The notes below the pieces were generated by a model. The model did no database searches. It worked only from the letters and a program-made list of their open reading frames with translations, and was not told where the DNA came from. Both the position numbers and the translations under genes were made by a program. Shown here piece after piece: positions 24,351 to 31,827 of a stretch of 64,000 nucleotides of DNA. The stretch spans positions 1-64,000 of the forward strand of contig DAOTHY010000001.1 of assembly GCA_035447925.1 (NCBI GenBank), in the 5' to 3' direction. Within the stretch, counting starts at the first letter, position 1; each line of letters opens with the position of its first letter. This DNA comes from JASUTC01 sp035447925 (GTDB taxonomy: Bacteria > Thermotogota > Thermotogae > MWEM01).

Positions 24351-25325
24351 TTGGAGTCGATTAACGGCATCTTGCCTTTGTATAAACCGGTTGGCCCCAC
24401 TTCACATGATATGGTCAGTTGGCTCAGAAAAAAATTAAATATCAAAAGAATCGGCCATTCTGGAACCTTGGACCCCTTTGCTCAAGGGGTTCTTGTTATG
24501 GGTATCGGCAAAGGAACGAGAATTCTCGAGTATTTGAAAGATGCCTACAAAGTATATACCATGACGTTCAGGCTTGGGTTGATGACTGACACCTATGACA
24601 TCGAAGGGAAAGTGATCAGCAACGAAGAAGTATATTTAAATGAAAGCGATATCGTCGATGCCGTAATGAGTATGCAAGGGTTTCAAAAGCAGGTGCCGCC
24701 TCTTTATTCTGCCAAAAAATATCAAGGGAAGAAATTGTATGAATATGCCCGGAAAGGTAAGATTATCAAGATGCCGCCTCGGGATGTTGAAATACAGTCG
24801 ATTGAGATTTTGAAGTTGTTGGGGAGAGATATAACCCTCCAAGCGACTGTTTCTGCTGGGACTTATATGCGGTCATTGGCTTTTGATATCGGTATGAAAT
24901 TGGGTACAACGGCTTGTGCTGTTGATTTGATAAGAAATTCCAATGGCCGGTTTGAGGCGGAAATGTGTTTGAGGATGGAAGAAAATCCGGAATATGATTT
25001 GGATAAGCTATCAAAATATATGATCTCGTTAAGCGATGCGTTATCAGAATTCCCAGTTGTCAAGGTAGATAATTGTTTTGAAGAGAAAGTGTTGAACGGA
25101 AATCCCGTCCGCTTAGATTGGGTCTTGGAAAAGGGGGATTTTAAAAAAGAACAACTGTTACGAATTGTCAATGAGCAAAATGAACTGATCGCATTGGGCT
25201 ATGCTCAAAGAAACGCATCCTTCTTTGAAACATTAAAACATCAGGCAAGGGATGAGATTGTCATCCGCATTAAGAAGGTATTTGGAACTGGTTCTTTCGG
25301 AGAGAATAAAACAGATGTCGAATAG
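24351..25325 (+). CDS. truB: tRNA pseudouridine(55) synthase
   Basis: A 324-residue enzyme that makes the pseudouridine at position 55 in the tRNA T-loop. Visible are the N-terminal GILPLYKPVGPTSHDMV and the catalytic-aspartate motif IGHSGTLDPFAQGVL, then YEYARKGK and SAGTYMRSLAFDIG; a C-terminal PUA-like domain follows. The start is TTG, decided by GGAGG at 24339-24343 in the tail of rbfA. The 3' end overlaps ribF by 11 nt. Confidence 0.92.
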   Translation: MESINGILPLYKPVGPTSHDMVSWLRKKLNIKRIGHSGTLDPFAQGVLVMGIGKGTRILEYLKDAYKVYTMTFRLGLMTDTYDIEGKVISNEEVYLNESDIVDAVMSMQGFQKQVPPLYSAKKYQGKKLYEYARKGKIIKMPPRDVEIQSIEILKLLGRDITLQATVSAGTYMRSLAFDIGMKLGTTACAVDLIRNSNGRFEAEMCLRMEENPEYDLDKLSKYMISLSDALSEFPVVKVDNCFEEKVLNGNPVRLDWVLEKGDFKKEQLLRIVNEQNELIALGYAQRNASFFETLKHQARDEIVIRIKKVFGTGSFGENKTDVE

Positions 25326-26232
25326 AAACTCATTGACAATGGGCATTTTTGATGGTGTTCATATTGGTCACAGAAGGTTGATAGAAAAAACAAAGGAAGT
25401 CGTTGAAGAAGGTGCTCAGACAGTATTATTGACATTTGAATACCCAGCATCTTATTATTTTCACAATGAGAGTTTTCCGGGCTTGATATATTCACCTGAA
25501 AAGAGAAAGACGATTATTCAATCATTGGGGATTGATAAGGTGGAATTTCTGGATTTCAGAAAATTTCATACCAAAACGCCTTTGGAATTTATTCAGTATG
25601 TAAGTGAGCAATATCATCCCTTAGAGTTAACAGTTGGGTTTAACTTTCATTTTGGGAAAGATAAAGTCGGTACTGCAGAGCTTTTGCGGGATTTAGGACA
25701 TCGTTGTGGCTTTAGAACCAATGTTGTCTCAGCTGTTAATTGTTCTGGTCACCGGGTTAGCAGCTCTTTAGTTCGTTATTATTTGAAAAATGGAGACATT
25801 CAAAGAGCCAACGAGATACTGAAACGACCGTATTCAATTGAGGGAAAAGTATATGCTGATCAGGGTATCGGTAAAAAACTGGGCTTTCCGACAGCTAATC
25901 TTTTTCGAGAAGGGCATGAAATGTTGGTGCCCTCTTTTGGCGTTTATTTAGCGTATACCCCTCAATTAGGTTTTGGTTTGATGAATATAGGCAATCGGCC
26001 AACAGTTAGTGATCAAGAAAAAGTGCATTATGAAATTCATTACTTAGAAGGTGATCATTATCTGTATGGAATGCATGTTGTATGTTATTTGATTGATTTT
26101 TTAAGGGTGGAAAAGAGATTTTCATCTGTTAATGAGTTGGTTTCTCAGATTAAGCAAGACAGAATACAAGCCCTCGAAAAGATAGAAACGCTAAATCATG
26201 AAGAGGAAGGGTGGAAATATGAGGTGGAGTAA
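25315..26232 (+). CDS. ribF: Bifunctional riboflavin kinase / FAD synthetase
   Basis: A 305-residue enzyme making FMN and then FAD from riboflavin. The N-terminal nucleotidyltransferase domain shows GIFDGVHIGHR (HxGH-type) and the later SSSLVRYYLKNGD; the C-terminal flavokinase domain shows GIGKKLGFPTANL. The start at ATG 25315 overlaps truB and has GGAGAG about 10 nt upstream; the open frame further up lies inside truB. The leader before the GIFDG motif is short (eight residues), so this start looks near-minimal. Confidence 0.9.
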   Translation: MSNRNSLTMGIFDGVHIGHRRLIEKTKEVVEEGAQTVLLTFEYPASYYFHNESFPGLIYSPEKRKTIIQSLGIDKVEFLDFRKFHTKTPLEFIQYVSEQYHPLELTVGFNFHFGKDKVGTAELLRDLGHRCGFRTNVVSAVNCSGHRVSSSLVRYYLKNGDIQRANEILKRPYSIEGKVYADQGIGKKLGFPTANLFREGHEMLVPSFGVYLAYTPQLGFGLMNIGNRPTVSDQEKVHYEIHYLEGDHYLYGMHVVCYLIDFLRVEKRFSSVNELVSQIKQDRIQALEKIETLNHEEEGWKYEVE

Positions 26233-27832
26233 ATGGACGTTTATTTTCCTCGTTGTGTTTTCAGGAATTATTTTCATCGCCTGGGAGTTTTTTGTCACCA
26301 GCCGCATGAGCTTAGATGTTCTAGTTATCTATCCGGCGGGTATCTCGGATGATGTCGGATTTCAAATGAAGGTTTATTCCTTCGATTTTTCAGACGAGAA
26401 GCTCATATTACCCCATGATGAAGCTATTCATTTTTCGAACATGCCATTTGGAGACTACTTTTTTGAATTAACCTTAGACGACCGTCTCCTGATAAAGGAA
26501 TTCCACAATTTTCAGTCAGGTTTTTCGTTCAAAAGAACAAAAGAGACCGTGACACTTGATGTGACTGAATTGGCTTCTATTGCTTCAATCAGCTACAAGA
26601 TAGTCGATCCATATTTAACCATTAAATGGAACGGCAAATACATGGGGGCTTTTCGCCCCACAGATTATTTGATTGGGTTAAATGGAAGAGAGCAGGTATT
26701 AAGCGTGAATTACGTGGAAATGGATGTTTTGAAAGAGCTGCTTGAAGGAGAAGATACCGTGATCATTGATATCATTCCCTTAACCCAGTCCGGTGGAAAA
26801 CTGCTGAGTTATGAATATGAGATTCCAATACGCATGGAAAGCGTCTCTTTGGATATTCCCAAAGGTTTCAACGTTTACGATATGAGCATGAGTATTCAAG
26901 AAAAACGTATTCCCATCGATCCTTACAATCCCATTATCAATTTCCCGGTTATTGATTTCATCGAGACAACCATTCCTTTTGAAATTTACTATTATGAAGA
27001 CAGGATTTGGAAGTCGGAAATCAATTTGTCAGCCACAAAAGATTTGATCTCTCTACCGTCAATTCCTCAAGCAACCGTAAGCCATGTTGAGTTAAGCGAT
27101 GCGACTGTTACATTGTATTTAGATCTGGAAAAAGACGAAGAATTTTTGTATAACCGTTTTAAACACTTTATCATTCAACAGGATACGCTTAGTACAACTT
27201 GTACAGAGCGATTCACTTATTCCAACAATCATCAACAGCTGCAGATCACCCCCCTTTTTGAACCGGATATTCAGGGAGATGCTTTATTATTCGAAATTCC
27301 GGAGCCTCCTTTTCCGCAATTTCATACCTTCATGCTGAATGAAGATCTTCAATTTGCTCCCTCAATCAAGGTTTACTCGGAAAGCTTTTTACCGCTCAAC
27401 GGCATGCTGCGTGTAGATAATTCCGTTGAGATCAACTTGCCTGATTTTTCAAAGGAATATTTTTATGAAGCCAACTTTAACCGGGATGAGGTGCATCTGA
27501 TAGAGGTTATCCTTGAAGATGTATATGGACAACAGGCACAAAAGGCTAAATGGATCTCAACAGCGGTCCCTGAAACGACGTTCTTTACTAAATACGAACT
27601 AAATGAGAATCAAATTCTTTCTGTTGAGTGGGATGAACTCATGATTTATGACAGAATCGAACTCATCGTGACGGATGATTATAATATCAAACGTTTCAAT
27701 CCCGAAGGTGCATCGCTTCAGGCGGATCTTTCAAGAACGCTGCTGAGACAACCCCTAAGGGTCATTTTAAAAGGCTATTTAAATGATGAAGAATATACCG
27801 CTGCCGTTATCGAGGGAATCAAAACCGAATAG
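26219..27832 (+). CDS. Membrane-anchored extracytoplasmic protein of unknown function
   Basis: A 537-residue protein with no family I recognise. A single hydrophobic stretch (about residues 5-21, WTFIFLVVFSGIIFIAWEF) acts as a signal anchor or signal peptide; there is no lipobox. The rest is beta-rich, with repeated blocks that resemble Ig-like or fibronectin-like sandwich modules (for example VSLDIPKGFNVYDMSM, VSHVELSDATVTLYLDLE, EVHLIEVILEDVYGQQA). The ATG at 26219 overlaps the ribF stop by 14 nt and has GGAAGGGTGG upstream, so it is co-translated with the truB-ribF operon, although nothing in it suggests an RNA or flavin role. It ends 14 bp from the convergent aminomutase gene. Confidence 0.65.
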   Translation: MRWSKWTFIFLVVFSGIIFIAWEFFVTSRMSLDVLVIYPAGISDDVGFQMKVYSFDFSDEKLILPHDEAIHFSNMPFGDYFFELTLDDRLLIKEFHNFQSGFSFKRTKETVTLDVTELASIASISYKIVDPYLTIKWNGKYMGAFRPTDYLIGLNGREQVLSVNYVEMDVLKELLEGEDTVIIDIIPLTQSGGKLLSYEYEIPIRMESVSLDIPKGFNVYDMSMSIQEKRIPIDPYNPIINFPVIDFIETTIPFEIYYYEDRIWKSEINLSATKDLISLPSIPQATVSHVELSDATVTLYLDLEKDEEFLYNRFKHFIIQQDTLSTTCTERFTYSNNHQQLQITPLFEPDIQGDALLFEIPEPPFPQFHTFMLNEDLQFAPSIKVYSESFLPLNGMLRVDNSVEINLPDFSKEYFYEANFNRDEVHLIEVILEDVYGQQAQKAKWISTAVPETTFFTKYELNENQILSVEWDELMIYDRIELIVTDDYNIKRFNPEGASLQADLSRTLLRQPLRVILKGYLNDEEYTAAVIEGIKTE

Positions 27833-27846
27833 TATTCAAGAGTTGT

Positions 27847-29121
27847 TTATTCTAACGTAAACATTTGAGTGGGATGATTGATGTAATTGATGACTCGTCC
27901 TTCCCAAGTTCTGATTGTTACATATTCTTTGCCTCTTGATATGAGATATTCGGGTAAAATAGGAGTTTTACCATATCCACCTGGAGCGTTAATGATAAAA
28001 GTGGGGATCGCTAACCCCGATGTATAGCCTCTTAGATATTCCATGATTTCCAAACCGTCATCTACAGAAGTGTTAAAATGTGAAGTTCCTTTGACGTGTT
28101 TGGCATGAAAGATATAATAGGGTCTGACTCTTACTTTCAATAACTCTTGATTCAGTAATTTCATAATGTTTTTATCATTGTTGATCCCGTTTAGTAGGAC
28201 GGCCTGGTTACCTAATGGAATGCCAGCATCAGCTAGTTTTTCACATGCTTTCTTTGCTTCAACGGTGATTTCTTTTGGGTGATTGACGTGGACATTGATA
28301 TATAGAGGATGATATTTTTTTAGCATTGAAACCAGTTCATCCGAAATTCTCTGAGGCATGGTAACAGGCGTTCTGGAACCAATACGAATGATTTCAACAT
28401 GGTCAATTCTTCTCAGTTGAGATAAGATGTTTTCAATGTAAGAATCAGTCATGGTCAACGGATCTCCGCCTGTGATTAAGACATCCCTAATTTCATTATT
28501 TTCTGCAATGTATTGGATGGAATTGTCTATGACTGATGCCGGTTGGGGGAGATCTTCTTCGCCGATGTTCCTTCGTCTTTGGCAATGTCTGCAAAACATG
28601 GCGCATTCGTTGGTGACATTTATGATGAGACGGTCGGGGTATCTTCTTGTAACCGTTCCCGCAGGATTGGTTAAATTCTCATGCATTGGGTCTAATTCCC
28701 CTTCCTTGTCCGTGTTTTCAAAGATGGTTGGTATGGCTTGCAATCTGATCGGACAATATGGATCATGTTTGTCCATCAGACTAGCGTAATAAGGAGAAAT
28801 CGCCCAACGATATCTTTCACCCACTTTTTTTACCGCTTGCTGTTGTTTTTCGGATAGATCAACGATGCTCGAAAGCAAAGACACATCACTGATACGATTG
28901 GCTAATTGCCAATGATAGTCGTTCCATAGCTTATCGGTGCAGTTTAATGCACCCATAATTCTCTTTCTGTTTTCCTCATATTCTTCTTTCAGTTCCATGC
29001 CCTTTTTTATGTGCTTTTTGGCTTCTAAATAGTCGCTAATCCTTTTTTTCAGTTCTTCGGCTCTTTCTAACGATATTCGTTGTTTTGAAATAGCCTCATG
29101 ATTATTGTTCATATCAACCAC
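27847..29121 (-). CDS. eam: Glutamate 2,3-aminomutase (radical SAM, lysine 2,3-aminomutase family)
   Basis: A 424-residue radical-SAM, PLP-dependent aminomutase. The cluster-binding CxxxCxxC is C173, C177, C180 (NECAMFCRHC) and the PLP lysine is K385 in PGGYGKTP. The two substrate-binding aspartates of lysine 2,3-aminomutase (D293 and D330 in the clostridial enzyme) correspond here to K341 (YYIFHAK) and N378 (FIINAPGG), with the same 37-residue spacing. Lys and Asn at these positions are the reported hallmark of glutamate 2,3-aminomutase, so it should convert L-glutamate to L-beta-glutamate, a compatible solute. The clostridial-type cysteine-rich C-terminal extension is absent. Start GTG 29121 has GGAGG 7 nt upstream. 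Most databases will label it lysine 2,3-aminomutase. Confidence 0.85.
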   Translation of the reverse strand: MVDMNNNHEAISKQRISLERAEELKKRISDYLEAKKHIKKGMELKEEYEENRKRIMGALNCTDKLWNDYHWQLANRISDVSLLSSIVDLSEKQQQAVKKVGERYRWAISPYYASLMDKHDPYCPIRLQAIPTIFENTDKEGELDPMHENLTNPAGTVTRRYPDRLIINVTNECAMFCRHCQRRRNIGEEDLPQPASVIDNSIQYIAENNEIRDVLITGGDPLTMTDSYIENILSQLRRIDHVEIIRIGSRTPVTMPQRISDELVSMLKKYHPLYINVHVNHPKEITVEAKKACEKLADAGIPLGNQAVLLNGINNDKNIMKLLNQELLKVRVRPYYIFHAKHVKGTSHFNTSVDDGLEIMEYLRGYTSGLAIPTFIINAPGGYGKTPILPEYLISRGKEYVTIRTWEGRVINYINHPTQMFTLE

Positions 29122-29146
29122 AAAACCACCTCCTTCAGAGTTTGGT

Positions 29147-29202
29147 TAATACTTGGGGTATTAGGGATTGATAACGATGGGAATTAGTCTTTCTTGTTAT
29201 CA
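29147..29202. promoter_or_regulatory. Two inverted repeats in the aminomutase leader
   Basis: TAATAC-ttggg-GTATTA (29147-29163) and TGATAAC (29169-29175) paired with GTTATCA (29196-29202) lie between the aminomutase promoter and its ribosome-binding site. They could be RNA hairpins or operators. Confidence 0.35.
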
Positions 29203-29240
29203 GAAATATTTGGATTAGAAGATGCAGTTTCCCCAAAATA

Positions 29241-29269
29241 ATTATAAAGGATTAAGATAGATAAGTCAA
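29241..29269 (-). promoter_or_regulatory. Promoter of the aminomutase gene
   Basis: Read leftward: TTGACT (29264-29269), 17 bp, TATAAT (29241-29246). It implies a leader of about 113 nt before the GTG. Confidence 0.7.
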
Positions 29270-29327
29270 ATAATCTAAAATTGGTTTGTATTTCATATTA
29301 TTTTTTCGTTTAGTTTAGCCGTTTTTT

Positions 29328-29336
29328 TGGTATAAT
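29328..29336 (+). promoter_or_regulatory. Extended -10 promoter for the first chemoreceptor
   Basis: TGGTATAAT, 39 nt upstream of the ATG at 29376, with only weak -35 candidates. Confidence 0.6.
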
Positions 29337-29375
29337 GGAGCAAAGGTATATGACTTTGCCGTGAGAGGTGAAACG

Positions 29376-31679
29376 ATGTCGATTGGGAAAAAGTTGTTAA
29401 TGGGGTTTGGTTTGATTGTCGTATTATTATTAGTGGTAATGGTGATTTCTTTTGTTTCGAGTCAACGAATCAAAGTAGAAGGGGAGACAATCGTCGATCA
29501 GGCGAGAGATGCCAGAATAGAATATACTGAATTCACAAGTATAGACTTTTTTGAATCCGATTTAAAGGACATGATCCAGTATGTACTAAGACTGGGTTAT
29601 GTTACGAACTCACAGGAAAGGGAAGAAATGTATGTTGAATATCAGAGAATGTTTCAAGCCATTGTCAAATTAGCACAGGAAGACGGTTTTTATCCCCTTC
29701 TTGAATCTGAATTAATGGGTTTAAATGATAATGTTGAAGAGATATTTGCTCAAAAGACCGCTGAATTGGCAGCTTTATCTGAGTTGTCAGCAGATAAGAG
29801 TTCAGCTGATGAGATACGAGAGCAGTTAGTAGAATTATACAAACAAAAAGATCTCATGTTAAAACGGGATGACATGAATATTGTCAAGTTTATTCAAAAA
29901 TTACAGCAGATCAGACAGAGTTATTCTTCGCTTGAACAGCGGGATGAATCCAAAGAAAGTCAAATAAAAGAAGAATTAAAAAAGGCCGATCTTGATAAAT
30001 TGACCTTTGTTGAAATGGATATGCTTTGGGATTCAAATATTCTGGGTGGTCCAGTTATTCCTGAACTGTCTTTGATTATGCTGTATGCACGAGAATTGAT
30101 GGCAACAGACGGGCATTATTCTAATTTTTCTTCCAATATGAAACAAGCAAAAGAAGATATTTTGGCATTTATTGATGAAGAAAATCAAGGAAGTTATGCG
30201 ACATATGATGTGGTAACTTCCGTTTATATACCCTTTTCCGTTGAAAAATACGAAGAAAAATTAAAAGTTTTGCAAGAACTGCTGTTGAAAATCAGCCGTA
30301 TGGAAGTGAATTTGCAGGCTAAAGATAATATGGTCGGGTATCATTCTCAAACTGCAGAACAGGCGAGAATAAACTCCCTGAATAGGATTAAGAATGAGCT
30401 GTCTGCCATCATGGATCGACTGAATATTCAAATAGGACAAATGAGTGCTGACAGTTCTAACAAATTCAACGATCATATCAATCAGGTTGAAAAGAAAAGT
30501 GAGGATAGTGTTGCCCTCATTAATCAAATGAATTCGTATATTTTAATTGTACTGATTGGATCCGTACTGATTAGTATGATGATCGCAAGTGTTATATACA
30601 CAAACATCAAAAAACCGATCAAAAGTATTTTGAAGAAAACGGAAAGAATGAAAGATTTAGACTTTTCTGTTGAATTTGAAGAAAATAAGAAAAATGATGA
30701 AATGGGCCAATTGGACACGGCCTTGGAAGAAATTGTTTATGCTGTTAAGGACACCGTTGAAAATGTCAAAAAAGCAATTGAGGAAGTAAAGAATTCGACC
30801 GAGAAACTTGAAAAAGTAGCAGGGGAATCTGAAACGATCTCGAAAGAACTCAAGACACAGGCGGACAAGACAGAAAACGATGTACAAGACACATCAGCAG
30901 CGATAGAAGAAGTGAGTTCGGGTGTTGAAGAAGTAGCGGCCTCGGCGAAAAACATTACAGACATTACCAACGACCTGTATGAAAGGACGCAAGAGACGTC
31001 CCAATCGGCGAGAAACGGTCAAAAGGAACTGATGAAAGTAGCAGACATTGTCAAAGAAGCTGAAGAACAGGCAAAAGCAACTTCCAGGGTAGTGGAAGAA
31101 TTACAGACGAACGCAAAGAATGTGGGAGAAATTGTGAAAACCATATCAGGAATCTCCGAACAAACAAATTTATTAGCGTTGAATGCAGCGATAGAAGCGG
31201 CCAGAGCTGGGGAAGCGGGTAAAGGTTTTGCGGTGGTTGCGGATGAGATCAGGAAACTGGCGGAAGAAAGTCACAAATCGACAGAAGACATAGCGAAGAT
31301 GCTCAAAGAGATCGGCAACGGGGTAGGAGAAGTGAATGATGCCTCAGACAAGACCGTGGAAATTGTCAATAAGATGGAGCAAAATTCAAGAGAGGCGCTG
31401 GACCAGTTTGAGCATATTCTGGAACGATTAGAGACGGTTACGGATTCGGTGCATAATCTGAACAGCACATCGGAAGAACAGAGTGCGGCGGCGGAGGAAA
31501 TAGCGGATGCCATGGATCAGTCTGCACGATCGATGGTCAATGCTTCCGCTCAGGTTGAAAATATGGCAAAAGGAGTCGATCGACAAGTAGAATCGATCTC
31601 GAATATTAACGATATTTCATCAAATATGAGACGTTTGGCTGATGATTTAGATATGGATATTAGCAAGTTTAAATCCTAA
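29376..31679 (+). CDS. Methyl-accepting chemotaxis protein 1
   Basis: A 767-residue transmembrane chemoreceptor. A first membrane helix (about 6-26) is followed by a large, mostly helical extracytoplasmic sensor (about 30-380), a second membrane helix (about 388-410), a HAMP domain (KKPIKSILKKTERM) and a long cytoplasmic coiled coil. The hairpin tip that binds CheA/CheW is visible as the ISGISEQTNLLALNAAIEAA stretch. Residues about 475-730 are identical, at DNA level too, to the next gene. ATG 29376 has GAGAGGTG upstream and puts the membrane helix at the N-terminus; the frame is open five codons earlier. No CheA, CheW or CheR is nearby. Confidence 0.9.
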   Translation: MSIGKKLLMGFGLIVVLLLVVMVISFVSSQRIKVEGETIVDQARDARIEYTEFTSIDFFESDLKDMIQYVLRLGYVTNSQEREEMYVEYQRMFQAIVKLAQEDGFYPLLESELMGLNDNVEEIFAQKTAELAALSELSADKSSADEIREQLVELYKQKDLMLKRDDMNIVKFIQKLQQIRQSYSSLEQRDESKESQIKEELKKADLDKLTFVEMDMLWDSNILGGPVIPELSLIMLYARELMATDGHYSNFSSNMKQAKEDILAFIDEENQGSYATYDVVTSVYIPFSVEKYEEKLKVLQELLLKISRMEVNLQAKDNMVGYHSQTAEQARINSLNRIKNELSAIMDRLNIQIGQMSADSSNKFNDHINQVEKKSEDSVALINQMNSYILIVLIGSVLISMMIASVIYTNIKKPIKSILKKTERMKDLDFSVEFEENKKNDEMGQLDTALEEIVYAVKDTVENVKKAIEEVKNSTEKLEKVAGESETISKELKTQADKTENDVQDTSAAIEEVSSGVEEVAASAKNITDITNDLYERTQETSQSARNGQKELMKVADIVKEAEEQAKATSRVVEELQTNAKNVGEIVKTISGISEQTNLLALNAAIEAARAGEAGKGFAVVADEIRKLAEESHKSTEDIAKMLKEIGNGVGEVNDASDKTVEIVNKMEQNSREALDQFEHILERLETVTDSVHNLNSTSEEQSAAAEEIADAMDQSARSMVNASAQVENMAKGVDRQVESISNINDISSNMRRLADDLDMDISKFKS
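30796..31566 (+). repeat. 771-bp direct repeat, copy 1 (chemoreceptor signalling domain)
   Basis: Identical base for base on visual alignment to 33248-34018. The offset between copies (2452 bp) equals the offset between the two gene starts. Flanking sequence diverges sharply at both edges. Confidence 0.93.
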
Positions 31680-31718
31680 ATCTAAAAACAGCAACAAAGC
31701 GATTCATTTTAGCAATTT

Positions 31719-31777
31719 ACAGCCGAGTTTTAGCTGCTTCTTTTCTTCAAAGCTGCCTAAGGTTTGGCTGTTTTTTT
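31719..31777 (+). terminator. Probable terminator between the chemoreceptor genes
   Basis: A long imperfect hairpin: outer arms ACAGCC (31719-31724) and GGCTGT (31766-31771), with partial pairing inside, followed by a run of seven T residues. Confidence 0.6.
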
Positions 31778-31827
31778 AGTTATAGAATAAAATGGATGTA
31801 AATGCGTTTAGGATAAGGAGGAAATTT

